In this document: in pieces, positions 18,328 through 27,992 of the stretch | Position numbering within the stretch: the first letter of the stretch is position 1 | Layout: every line of letters starts with the position of its first letter | DNA from: Opitutales bacterium | GTDB taxonomy: Bacteria > Verrucomicrobiota > Verrucomicrobiia > Opitutales > UBA2987 | Length of the DNA stretch: 36,960 nucleotides | Direction: 5' to 3' | Assembly: GCA_021772535.1 (NCBI GenBank) | Contig: JAJFLV010000164.1 | Location: 1 to 36,960, forward strand | Made by a program: the position numbers and the translations under genes | The notes under the pieces: generated by a model | The model's database searches: none | What the model was told of the DNA's origin: nothing | Seen by the model: only the letters and a program-made list of their open reading frames with translations

Positions 18328-19971
18328 CGCAAACGTAATAGTAAACTACTGCATAGCCTTAAGTGTTGCACCGCTCTCGTGTTTGCGGGTGCGACCTTAT
18401 TATCCGGGACGCAAATTGCTAGCAGCGCTCCTACGGCAGATCGCATGCCGCTCTTGATGCCGGGCGATTTCGAGTCGTTGCAGCTCGTTGCCTGGCGGGT
18501 TGAAGAAGGCGTCCCCGATCCGCACAATCCACTCCTTGAGCCCGTCATGCCTTGGGACTCCGGCGGTGTCATGGCTCATGGGACGGTTCTGCGCGATCCC
18601 ATCGATGGTTTATGGAAAGCCTGGCAGGTTTCGACCCCGGCGGAGGAGGCACCCGCAGGCGCCAAGCCGAACCCCGACGAACCCCCGCGCGTCAATGCTC
18701 TGGCCTTCAGGCATACGAGCCAACGCCGTTTGACGTATCTGGAGAGCAAGGACGGAGTCAATTGGTATCGCCCGATGCTGCCGTTCGCCGGCTGGCCCGG
18801 CCATGACCGGACCAACATCCTGCTGGATCTCGATTCCGGTGGCACTTCGGTCTATGCGTCGGTCTTCGTCGATCCCGAGGACAAAGAGTGGCCCTACGAG
18901 ATGTTCGTCATGCGGTCGCCCAAGCTGGGCAAAGTGGTCAACCGTGTGGGGTCTTTGGCAGCCCCTTCCCATCACGTCCTCGGGAGCTACCGCTACCGGT
19001 CGAAAGACGGGAAGGATTGGAAGCTGGTGGAGGGCCCGCTCATGCCATCACCACGAGGCGATGTCTGCTACGTTTACCGCCAGCCCGACGGCTCCTATGT
19101 ATCCTATTTCAAGATCAACGGCGATGTGGGTGAGGAGAATCGCATCATTCCCTATGACAACGACACACTGACCATTCGCAAGGTGGCCCGGCGCACCAGC
19201 CCGCATGGAAGTGAGTGGGGCAACCAGGTCACCGTCCTCAGTCCGGACTGGCGTGATCCTGACTTCACCCAGTTCCTGGAAATTTGTCCGGTCAAAGTGG
19301 AAGGCGGCTATGTGGCGCTGGTCAACTACTACAACCCGTCCATCCAAACCATGTCGCTGCAATTGGCCGCCTCGCGTGACGGCATTCATTGGTGGCGGCC
19401 GGACCGGCGGCCAGCTCTAGCGAATCCACCGCTGGGCGACTATGGTAGCGGCATGATCTGGCAGATGCACCATCCTATTGTCGAGGACGGCAGAATGCAT
19501 GTGTATTACGCCGGGTCCGAAGGCCTGCACGGCGAGATATTCGACACGCGATACGGCCCGCGGATCGAGGTCGGCGGGGAATCGGTGATCGGCATTGAGA
19601 CGCCGACCCTGGCTTTCAATACAGCGTTGTGCCGGGCCACCTGGGAATTCGACCGGTTGTGGGCTTTGGCGCCATCGGCGGGAGGTCCTACCTTAGGTCA
19701 GGCGGTCACCCGTCCGGGGAACCCCCGCGGCAGCCGTCTAGCAGTCAATCTCCTGGTTCGCGATAGAGGCGAGTTCCTGGCTGAGTTACTGGACAAATCC
19801 GGCCGTCCGGTTTCGGGTTTCTCGGTTGAAGATTGCCACCCGATAACCGGGGACCACCGGCATACAACAGTCAGATGGGAGGGTGGAGAAAAGGCCCCGG
19901 CTGAAGCCGTCAAAATCCGGTTTGTGCTCCGGCGAGCATTTTTGTACGGGTATGATTGGAGTAACCTATAG
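18316..19971 (+). CDS. secreted protein resembling five-bladed beta-propeller glycosidases (GH32/43/68-like fold), paralog A
   Basis: Signal-peptide-like N-terminus (CCTALVFAGATLLSGTQIASSA); YLESKDGVNWYRPMLPF, AASRDGIHWWRPDRRPALANPP, GMIWQMHHPIVEDGRMHVYYAGSEGLHGE. Close paralog at 25040-26656. The family assignment is inferred. Confidence 0.55.
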   Translation: MMMMRKRNSKLLHSLKCCTALVFAGATLLSGTQIASSAPTADRMPLLMPGDFESLQLVAWRVEEGVPDPHNPLLEPVMPWDSGGVMAHGTVLRDPIDGLWKAWQVSTPAEEAPAGAKPNPDEPPRVNALAFRHTSQRRLTYLESKDGVNWYRPMLPFAGWPGHDRTNILLDLDSGGTSVYASVFVDPEDKEWPYEMFVMRSPKLGKVVNRVGSLAAPSHHVLGSYRYRSKDGKDWKLVEGPLMPSPRGDVCYVYRQPDGSYVSYFKINGDVGEENRIIPYDNDTLTIRKVARRTSPHGSEWGNQVTVLSPDWRDPDFTQFLEICPVKVEGGYVALVNYYNPSIQTMSLQLAASRDGIHWWRPDRRPALANPPLGDYGSGMIWQMHHPIVEDGRMHVYYAGSEGLHGEIFDTRYGPRIEVGGESVIGIETPTLAFNTALCRATWEFDRLWALAPSAGGPTLGQAVTRPGNPRGSRLAVNLLVRDRGEFLAELLDKSGRPVSGFSVEDCHPITGDHRHTTVRWEGGEKAPAEAVKIRFVLRRAFLYGYDWSNL

Positions 19972-20000
19972 TATTTAACGTCAATTCACCTATCTTTGGC

Positions 20001-20055
20001 ATGAGCAATTCCGAAAATTCTCACTCAAATCCACTCAAACATCTGCGCGGTCTTT
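20001..20055 (+). pseudogene. truncated 5' remnant of an Nramp-family gene (duplicate of the gene at 26686)
   Basis: ATGAGCAATTCCGAAAATTCTCACTCAAATCCACTCAAACATCTGCGCGGTCTT (MSNSENSHSNPLKHLRGL) versus MSSSKNSRPNPLKRLVNL at 26686; both sit at the same position downstream of the propeller paralogs. Confidence 0.75.
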
Positions 20056-20494
20056 CTGGCTGTAGCCACGCTGGACCTGAGCATTGCCCTCAAAATTGGT
20101 GCTTGTAATGTCGTATAAAAGAAACATTGCGTCCTTTTAGACGCCCTCTTAGATGACAGAACAGTTCTGAGCGCATGGGCAAGACACGATCCAGCCTCCG
20201 ACACGGACGGTTGTCCTTGATTGCCTCTACACTCCCCACCGCCAGCAAGTCCTCCGACGCCGTCGAGCCATACCAGCGCTCCGTCAGGGCCAGTTCCGAA
20301 GCCTGCTGGCAAGTCAAGATTTCGGTGTGGGGTTGGCTTGGGGCAGAGGGAGAACAACCCTGAATTTCAATTATAGGGTAAAATCGAAGAATATCCCGCA
20401 ATGGTCTGTAAATTCTGTGGACTTTTTGCGGCGAGAGCGCTACAGCTAAACTGAATCGTATAACTGTTTCATCGTTACTTTATTATCAGTTCAC

Positions 20495-21040
20495 ATGCGC
20501 CCGAAAATTACGGAAGAAGGCCGTTGGTTCGCAGAAAACCTACAGCCGCATGAAGCCATGTTGCGGGCTTGGCTGCATAGCCGTTTTTCCGATGAGCATG
20601 ACATAGACGATATCGTGCAGGAAGCATATTTCAAGGTTTTGAGAGCCCGAAAGACTACCGAGATCGCTTCTCCCAAGGCTTTTCTTTTTGCCACTGCCAG
20701 GAATTTGGCTCTCGAAGGCATTAGAAAACAATCGGTGCGCGGCGAACTTTCTTTGGTGGATTTTGACGAGTTTGGCATCTTGGATGATGGGGAGGACGTC
20801 ATTGATGCCGTTGCTCGCTCCGAGGAGCTTGAAATTTTGACCAGAGCCATACAGTCATTACCAACCCGTTGCCGCCAAATCATCACTTTGCGGAAGATAT
20901 ACGGTATGCCCCAAAAGGATATCGCCAAGGAACTTGGCATATCGGTGCATACGGTAGAAACTCAAGGAACTATAGGCATTCGTAAGTTAGCAGAGTTTTT
21001 CGAGCGCTTGGAACGCCAACATACTAGCCATCGTGAATGA
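20495..21040 (+). CDS. ECF-family RNA polymerase sigma factor (FecI-like)
   Basis: Region 2 FSDEHDIDDIVQEAYFKVLRA...SPKAFLFATARNLALEGIRK; region 4 LPTRCRQIITLRKIYGMPQKDIAKELGISVHTVETQ. Confidence 0.92.
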   Translation: MRPKITEEGRWFAENLQPHEAMLRAWLHSRFSDEHDIDDIVQEAYFKVLRARKTTEIASPKAFLFATARNLALEGIRKQSVRGELSLVDFDEFGILDDGEDVIDAVARSEELEILTRAIQSLPTRCRQIITLRKIYGMPQKDIAKELGISVHTVETQGTIGIRKLAEFFERLERQHTSHRE

Positions 21041-22082
21041 TCCTAGCAAAGAAAATTCGTCCCGCCGTGAAGGCGAGAAAGAGGCAGCGGCCTGGATTTG
21101 GCGGCTGGATCGGGGGCTGTCCGCAGACGAGCAGGACGCGTTTTTCGACTGGCTTGCGCAGAGTTCCAAGAATGCTGCGCTCCTGTCTCGGCACCGCCGC
21201 CATTGGAAACGGTTAGACCAACTTTCCGCTTGGCGGCCGGAGCACAACGATAGGCCCAATCCCGATTTACTGGCTCCGCCCAGGGAAAAGTGGGTTCGTT
21301 GGGTTCGCCGCTATTCTCCCATACCTCTCGCGGCGGCTGTGGCGCTTCTCCTTTCCCTCATCCTTTGGAACCACGATCCGCCGATCCCGCAGGATAATCC
21401 TCTTGATACCGTAGCTTTAAAACCGGAAAATCGCGTTTTGCTGGATGATGGTTCCACAATCAAATTGAATGGCCATACCGAAGTGACCGTTCTTTTCTCT
21501 TCTGCCGAACGGCGCGTCCGTCTCGACCAGGGAGAGGCATTTTTCATGGTAGCCAAGGATGTGGATCGACCGTTTGTGGTCGAAGTATGGGGAATCGAAG
21601 TGGGTGCGGTGGGGACGGCTTTCAACGTGCGTTTGGACAAGGAAGCCATTGAAGTCTTGGTTGCGGACGGCCTGGTCAAAATCACCACCCCGTTTGGTTC
21701 GGAGGAGGTCCGAGAGGAAGTCAGGGGTCTTTCCGAACCTCTTCTGGAGGCTCATCAGCGCGCTTTTATTTCTTTGTCACCACAACTGTCTCCACCCCAA
21801 ATAGCCACTTTGACTAAGCGTGAAATCCGCCGATTCCTGGCGTGGCAGCACGGAGTGATGACCTTCAACGCCAAGCCGTTATCCGAAATCGTCGATGAGC
21901 TCAATCGACTGAACGAAACCCAATTGACTATTCTGGATCACGAACTTGCTTCCACACGATTCAGCGGCTCATTTCGCTCGGACAATGTCGCAGGCTTTGC
22001 CCGCTTGCTTGAAGCCGGATTTGGAGTAAAAGCTAGGTTCAACGTAGATTCTGAAATTCTCTTGCGCAAAAAAATTAACTAG
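21033..22082 (+). CDS. FecR-family anti-sigma factor
   Basis: GTG start overlapping the sigma gene end; AAAWIWRLDRGLSADEQDAFFDWLAQS, a TM segment, RVLLDDGSTIKLNGHTEV, RRVRLDQGEAFFMVAKDVDRPFVVEV, AVGTAFNVR, C-terminal FNAKPLSEIVDELNRLNE. Confidence 0.92.
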   Translation: MNDPSKENSSRREGEKEAAAWIWRLDRGLSADEQDAFFDWLAQSSKNAALLSRHRRHWKRLDQLSAWRPEHNDRPNPDLLAPPREKWVRWVRRYSPIPLAAAVALLLSLILWNHDPPIPQDNPLDTVALKPENRVLLDDGSTIKLNGHTEVTVLFSSAERRVRLDQGEAFFMVAKDVDRPFVVEVWGIEVGAVGTAFNVRLDKEAIEVLVADGLVKITTPFGSEEVREEVRGLSEPLLEAHQRAFISLSPQLSPPQIATLTKREIRRFLAWQHGVMTFNAKPLSEIVDELNRLNETQLTILDHELASTRFSGSFRSDNVAGFARLLEAGFGVKARFNVDSEILLRKKIN

Positions 22083-22180
22083 TTTTTTAAAAAATTGCGT
22101 TTTTTTTTAGCGGAAAACCCCTGCTCGCACATCTCGTTTGGTGAGACTGCTCACCATGAGATTGCCATACCTCAAACCCC

Positions 22181-24868
22181 ATGATGAGATCGAATCGATC
22201 GGTCCGTTTTGTATTGGTAATTCTCACGCTCCAATTTTTTTTGGGCGTGATCGTTTTGGATGCCGAAGAAAAGCTGTCCATCGATATACCTGCGGGCGAA
22301 GCTGTGGAAACGCTCAGCGAACTCGCCGTTCAAACGGGCCTGCAGTTGATCTATCCCACCGATTTGCTGTCTAATGTGCAGACCCGTGATATCAAGGGCC
22401 GGCATACCGGGCAAGAGGCGCTTGGCCTGATCCTGGAAGGCACAGGGTTGACTAGCCTTAAGGACAAGAAAAGCGGGGCTTACTTAATTAAGCAATCCGC
22501 TCCAAAAGAACAAATTTTGACAATTTCAAACCAAAAAAGAACCAGAAGAAACATGAAAAAATTTAAATTGATAACACTTTTAGCCGGCGTATTGGCTATC
22601 GCTTCTCCCCCAACCGTTTCAGGGCAGAACGAAAATAATGTACCAGAGGCAGAAGAAGATCTGATCACCCTCGATCCCTTTTCCGTTGTATCGCAGTTGG
22701 ATAAAAGCGGATACGGAGTTACCTCATTAACTTCATTGACTCGCCTGAACACACCTATGCGAGACATCCCGCAGACCATCAATGTCGTTACAGATAAGTT
22801 AATTGAAGAGCTTGTTGCGGAAAATCTAGGGGAGGCTGTCTCCTTTACACCCGGTGTTTCGCCTCGCACAGGTGATCCGGATCGATTTTCCATACGATCC
22901 ATAGATGTATCCAGTCAGTTTAAGAATAGTTTTCGTTTTGCCACTGGGGGATCCCTCCATTTCCGAAAGGATCTCACCAATGTATCCCGGATAGAAATCA
23001 TCAAAGGCTTGGGATCGGCCACAACCGGCAGGGGTGAAGCGGGCGGAGTGGTGAATGTCATTACCAAGAAACCTTTGCCAGTAAAGGCTCAGTCGATAAA
23101 AGCCACGGTCGGCAGTTGGGGTTATTATAAAATTGAAGCGGACTCTACCGGCCCACTGAACGAGAAAGGTTCAATCCTTTATCGGGCGATTGCAGCCTAT
23201 ACCGGTGGGAGCACATTTATGGATAATGAGGATTATGATTTATTTAATTTTTACCCCTCCGTTGAGTTTCATTTCACAGACAAGACAAAATTGCTTCTTG
23301 AAGGAAGTATTCAAGCTGGGCAAACACCATCCAGCAACTTCGTTGAAATACAAGATGAACGACAATTTTTTGTGCGGGGTATTGACGGTTCGGCCAGACG
23401 GGTTACGCCGAATGCGGGGGATTTGAAAATTGTTAAAGTGATGGACCAAAGGACGCCTCAGACAGCATCATTTGTCGATCCTGAAGCCGAATCTTACGAA
23501 CTAATGGCCGTATTAACCCACAGGTTCAATGATTGGATTTCCACTCGTCAGGCTTTGGTCTATTTCAATGCCAACGTGGATCGGGACTTAACCCGTTTGA
23601 GGGGTTTTGGGAGCTACATTTTTGATCCGGCTGATCCGGGGGGGAAACCAATCGACTGGACCATGGCCTTACGCCGGGATTTTAGAGAAATAGATACCGA
23701 ATTCTATTCTGTGCAAGGTGACCTGCTTCTGGATTATAATATTGGAATGACTACACATCAAACGCTTATCGGTTATGAATATACCGACAGGAGCATTTTT
23801 AATCGTTTTACTCGTGCGCAAACCGGAGGTATATTTCAAATCGTGGACAATACGGATTTTCTAAATTTCCGGGAAGATGGTTTACCAGTAGCCACCGTTC
23901 GTTCATTCGAGAATCAAGATGTAGAAGAAATTGGTTATTATTTTCAACATTCAATCAAAGCCTTTAATGATCGTATGCAGGTGCTGGGGGGCTGGCGCTA
24001 CGATGATCGGAGACAGGAGATCAATGATCTGCGCTCAGGCGGCTCATTTACTGTGGCCGATCCAGCTCATACTGATAAGACTTACCGAATCGGCGGTTCT
24101 TTCAGGCTTCTCCCTTGGTTGACAGCTTTTGGTGTGCATGCCGAACAACAGGACCCATCAGAAACAGTCTTCCGTTTTCCTGCCGGCAATGATGGTATAG
24201 AATCTCGAGATCCCAATGAATTGTTGACCTCTGCACGCGGAGTCGCGCTTGATGAGTTCGGCCTCAAGTCCGAGTTGTTCGGTGGCAGGTTGACTTTCAA
24301 CCTATCGTATTTTGATATCACAGAAACTGGTGACCTGCGTACGCACAATTTCAAAACCAATCCCGATGATGAGTTGTCTCCAGAATTTAATTGGACTGAA
24401 AATTTGATCGATCCTGAAAATACTTCAGAAGGAGTAGAGATAGAAGTCTGGGGTACGCCTACCGAACGGTTTTCATTCTATGCATCGGCTGCATTCATGG
24501 ACACCGCGTTACGAGTAGTTGATAGTGATAGTTCGATACTCGAACGGAAACAGCGCGGACATACTGACACTACAATAGCCTTCAATGGCAGCTACATAAT
24601 TGTTGACAGAGATAACTGGAATGTTAGTTTCCAGAATGCTTTCTCTTGGACTGACGATGTCGTGCTCAATCCACCCAACCAATTTTTACAGGCCTCCAGC
24701 CTTAGGGTTGATCTTGGGCTTAAATTTGCTCAGTTTGGGGCGAATAGCGGAAAGTGGGAGGCACAGTTCCGCGTGCAAAATGTATTGGATCAACGTATAA
24801 CCACAGGAACAGGAAACAGTGGCACATTGCCTCGCCGATATTCATTTTACGTGAAACGCAGCTTTTAG
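22181..24868 (+). CDS. TonB-dependent siderophore-type receptor with STN domain (FecA-like transducer)
   Basis: STN: LSIDIPAGEAVETLSELAVQTGLQLIYPTDLLSN; plug: DIPQTINVVTDKLIEEL...LGEAVSFTPGVSPRTGDPDRFSIRSIDV; C-terminal NVLDQRITTGTGNSGTLPRRYSFYVKRSF. Confidence 0.9.
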   Translation: MMRSNRSVRFVLVILTLQFFLGVIVLDAEEKLSIDIPAGEAVETLSELAVQTGLQLIYPTDLLSNVQTRDIKGRHTGQEALGLILEGTGLTSLKDKKSGAYLIKQSAPKEQILTISNQKRTRRNMKKFKLITLLAGVLAIASPPTVSGQNENNVPEAEEDLITLDPFSVVSQLDKSGYGVTSLTSLTRLNTPMRDIPQTINVVTDKLIEELVAENLGEAVSFTPGVSPRTGDPDRFSIRSIDVSSQFKNSFRFATGGSLHFRKDLTNVSRIEIIKGLGSATTGRGEAGGVVNVITKKPLPVKAQSIKATVGSWGYYKIEADSTGPLNEKGSILYRAIAAYTGGSTFMDNEDYDLFNFYPSVEFHFTDKTKLLLEGSIQAGQTPSSNFVEIQDERQFFVRGIDGSARRVTPNAGDLKIVKVMDQRTPQTASFVDPEAESYELMAVLTHRFNDWISTRQALVYFNANVDRDLTRLRGFGSYIFDPADPGGKPIDWTMALRRDFREIDTEFYSVQGDLLLDYNIGMTTHQTLIGYEYTDRSIFNRFTRAQTGGIFQIVDNTDFLNFREDGLPVATVRSFENQDVEEIGYYFQHSIKAFNDRMQVLGGWRYDDRRQEINDLRSGGSFTVADPAHTDKTYRIGGSFRLLPWLTAFGVHAEQQDPSETVFRFPAGNDGIESRDPNELLTSARGVALDEFGLKSELFGGRLTFNLSYFDITETGDLRTHNFKTNPDDELSPEFNWTENLIDPENTSEGVEIEVWGTPTERFSFYASAAFMDTALRVVDSDSSILERKQRGHTDTTIAFNGSYIIVDRDNWNVSFQNAFSWTDDVVLNPPNQFLQASSLRVDLGLKFAQFGANSGKWEAQFRVQNVLDQRITTGTGNSGTLPRRYSFYVKRSF

Positions 24869-25039
24869 CAGCTAAAACACTCATATCTTTAATCCATCGG
24901 GGTCTTGAGGCAAGATGCTATGCCTCAAGGCTCCAAATTATCGATAATGAGGACGATTTTTCAACCTATAATTAAAAACCACTCAACACCCGCCCAAAGA
25001 AGTGGGCCACTTCACCACTCTGTATTGGATAAAGTTTAT

Positions 25040-26656
25040 ATGATGCACAAACCTAATAGTAAACGGCAGCGCGGTCTTTCGTGCTGCGTGGCTCTCGTGT
25101 TTGCGGGCGCTGCCTTTTCATTCGCGGCACAAGCTGCAAGTGGCGCTCCCACGGGTGTTCGCATGCCGTTGTTGATGCCCGATGATTTTGAATCCCTGAA
25201 ACTTGTCTCCTGGCGGGTCGAAGAGGGAGTTCCGGATACCCACAACCCACTACTGGAACCGGCCATGCCCTGGGACTCAGGCGGCATTATGGCCCATGGA
25301 ACGGTTCTGCACGATCCCATCGACGGGTTGTGGAAGGCCTGGCAGGTATCGACTCCGGCCGAGGAGGAGTTTGATGATTTGAAGGCCAGGCATGAGGAAT
25401 TTCGCCGGTTGACCTATTTGGAGAGCAAGGATGGAGTGAACTGGTATCGTCCCATGTTACCGTTCGTCAGTTGGCCGGGTCATAACCGTACGAATATCAT
25501 TTTTGATTTGGATTCGGGGGGAACCGCGGTGTATGCCTCGGTCCTGGTTGATCCAGAGAACAAGGAGTGGCCCTACGAAATGTATGTGCTGAGGTCTCCG
25601 AAGCTTGGTGGAGTGGCCAATCGGGTAGGACACCTTCCCGGACCGGTGGAAAAGCGGGCGACCTATAAATACCGGTCGCGGGACGGCAAGGATTGGAAAT
25701 TGATTGAAGGCCCGATTCATCCGTCGGTGGGTGGGGGTGGTGATGTCTCTTATGTCTATCGTAGAGGTGATGGAAGTTATTTTTCGTATTTCAAGACTTA
25801 TCCCAAGATGAAGGAAGGGAGCCGGATCATTATTTATGACAACAACCATCGTGGGGGCCTCCGTTCGATTGCCCGGAGAGCAAGTCTTGATGGCATCAAG
25901 TGGGGCAGTGATACATTGGTGCTGGAGCGGGATTGGCGCGATCCGGACTTCGCCCAGTTTCTGGAACTTACTCCGGTCAAGGTCGAAGGCGGTTATGTGG
26001 GAATAGTCACTTACTATAATTCGTCCATCCAAACGATGTCTTTGCAAATGGCCGCCTCACGTGACGGCATTCATTGGTGGCGGCCGGACCGACGGCCGAC
26101 CCTGCCGAATCCTCCGCTTGGGGATTACGGCAGCGGCATGATTTGGCAAATGCATCACCCCATTGTGGAGGACGGCAAGATGCATGTCTACTACGCCGGA
26201 TCCGAAGGGCTTCATGGAGAGATTTTCGATACTCGTTTCGAGCCTCGGATCGAGGTCGGGGGAGAGACGGTTATTGGATTCAACACGCCGACCCTGCCTT
26301 TCAATACCGCACTATGCCGCGCAAGCTGGCAGTTCGACCGGTTGTGGGCTCTGGCGCCATCGGCGGGAGGCGCCACGTTCGGTGAGGCGGTCACCCGTCC
26401 GGGGAACCCCCAGGGCAGCCGCTTGAGGGTCAACCTCCATGTCCGCAATGGCGGCGAGTTCCGGGCTGAATTGCTGGACAATTCCGGTAGTCCGATTCCC
26501 GGTTTCTCGGCTCAAGATTGCCGTCCCCTAACCGGGGATCACCGGCATACAACAGTCGGTTGGAAGGGTGGTGAAAAGGCCCCGGATGAAGCGGTCAAAA
26601 TCCGATTCGTACTTAAGCGAGCATTTCTATACGGATATGATTGGGGAAGCCGGTAA
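25040..26656 (+). CDS. secreted beta-propeller glycosidase-like protein, paralog B
   Basis: Likely start ATG 25040 (MMHKPNSKRQRG, signal peptide). Extensive protein and DNA similarity to 18316-19971. Confidence 0.55.
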   Translation: MMHKPNSKRQRGLSCCVALVFAGAAFSFAAQAASGAPTGVRMPLLMPDDFESLKLVSWRVEEGVPDTHNPLLEPAMPWDSGGIMAHGTVLHDPIDGLWKAWQVSTPAEEEFDDLKARHEEFRRLTYLESKDGVNWYRPMLPFVSWPGHNRTNIIFDLDSGGTAVYASVLVDPENKEWPYEMYVLRSPKLGGVANRVGHLPGPVEKRATYKYRSRDGKDWKLIEGPIHPSVGGGGDVSYVYRRGDGSYFSYFKTYPKMKEGSRIIIYDNNHRGGLRSIARRASLDGIKWGSDTLVLERDWRDPDFAQFLELTPVKVEGGYVGIVTYYNSSIQTMSLQMAASRDGIHWWRPDRRPTLPNPPLGDYGSGMIWQMHHPIVEDGKMHVYYAGSEGLHGEIFDTRFEPRIEVGGETVIGFNTPTLPFNTALCRASWQFDRLWALAPSAGGATFGEAVTRPGNPQGSRLRVNLHVRNGGEFRAELLDNSGSPIPGFSAQDCRPLTGDHRHTTVGWKGGEKAPDEAVKIRFVLKRAFLYGYDWGSR

Positions 26657-26685
26657 TTTTTAACGTCAATTGGCCGGCCTTTTCT

Positions 26686-27966
26686 ATGAGTTCCTCCAAA
26701 AATTCTCGCCCAAATCCACTCAAACGTCTGGTCAACCTCCTATTGCTGGTCGGGCCGGGCATTTTCTGCATCGGATATACGATAGGCACCGGCAGCGTCA
26801 CTTCGATGGCCACGGCGGGTTCGCGATTCGGCATGCAACTGCTTTGGGTATTGCTGTTAAGCTGCATATTTAGCTGGGTGTTGATGGAGGCTTACGGCCG
26901 CTATGCGGTAGTCACAGGAGGAACCACGATTCATGGCATCCGCACGCATTTTCGCTTCGGCCGGTTTTTCGCTATTCTTACTCTGCTTGGGGTCGTGGTT
27001 GGCCAATGGACGGCATTGTCGGGCCTGGTCGGTTTGGCTTCGAATTTGATCTACGACAGTCTGCGACTTTTCATTCCCTCCATTCCTGAGAAAGGCTATG
27101 GCGCAGTAATCGGGATTGCCGCCGTCATTTTAGCAACTACCTATTCTCTGCTTCTGGTTGGCCGGTATTCTTTCTTTGAAAAAGTTCTGGTGGTCTTTGT
27201 GACGTTAATGGGCATTGGATTCGTCGCATCGATGTTCGTGGTTCTGCCTTCGCCAGGTGAGGTCGTGCGCGGTCTGATTCCATCGATTCCCAATGTCAAG
27301 GGGGGCACCTTGCTTGTGGTGGCTTTTGTCGGCACCACGATGGCGGCGCCGACTTTTGTCGTGCGACCCTTGTTGATGAAAGGGAAAGGTTGGGGGAGCG
27401 AAAACAGCCGGGAGCAAAGCCGCGATGCCTTCGTTTCAGCTTTGTTAGTCTTCATTATCAGCGGGTCCATCATGGCTTGCGCGACCGGCGCGCTGTTTCA
27501 CCAGGGCAAGTCGATCGAGAACGTCCTTGATATGGTCTATACGCTCGAACCAATCGCCGGTCGCTTTGCAGTAGGGTTGTTCCTGGTCGGAACGCTCAGC
27601 GCGGGGCTGTCATCGATCTTTCCGATCGCGATGGTTCTGCCGCTGTTGATTGCGGATTACCGTTCTGGCGAACTACAAATCCGCACACCCATGTTCCGAA
27701 TTCTTACGGGGGTGGCGTGCGTGGCCGGATTGACCGTGCCGGTGTTCGGGGCCAACCCCATATCGGCCCAGATCGCAACGCAGATTGCCCAGGTGTTCGT
27801 GCTGCCCCTGGTCGTTGGGAGCATCTTTTTCCTCGTCAACCGGAAGGATCTGATGGGCGAAGCCCGAGCGGGGATCCTGATGAACATTGGCCTTATCGCG
27901 GCATTTGGTTTTTCACTGGTGATGTCCTATCTTGGGTTGAAGGCGTTGATTGGGGTTTTCTCATGA
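26686..27966 (+). CDS. Nramp-family divalent cation-type transporter
   Basis: VGPGIFCIGYTIGTGSVTSMATAGSRFGMQLLWVLLLSCIFSWVLMEAYGRYAVVTG and about 11 TM segments resemble Nramp. Likely start ATG 26686. Confidence 0.7.
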   Translation: MSSSKNSRPNPLKRLVNLLLLVGPGIFCIGYTIGTGSVTSMATAGSRFGMQLLWVLLLSCIFSWVLMEAYGRYAVVTGGTTIHGIRTHFRFGRFFAILTLLGVVVGQWTALSGLVGLASNLIYDSLRLFIPSIPEKGYGAVIGIAAVILATTYSLLLVGRYSFFEKVLVVFVTLMGIGFVASMFVVLPSPGEVVRGLIPSIPNVKGGTLLVVAFVGTTMAAPTFVVRPLLMKGKGWGSENSREQSRDAFVSALLVFIISGSIMACATGALFHQGKSIENVLDMVYTLEPIAGRFAVGLFLVGTLSAGLSSIFPIAMVLPLLIADYRSGELQIRTPMFRILTGVACVAGLTVPVFGANPISAQIATQIAQVFVLPLVVGSIFFLVNRKDLMGEARAGILMNIGLIAAFGFSLVMSYLGLKALIGVFS

Positions 27967-27992
27967 AAACTGTCGGGCGATTCTACGTATAA

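Noticed and set aside
20025-20401. Minus-strand ORFs at 20025..20357 and 20090..20401 as an intact transposase
   Set aside because: They overlap in different frames and no catalytic motif is recognisable; kept only as a possible decayed remnant.
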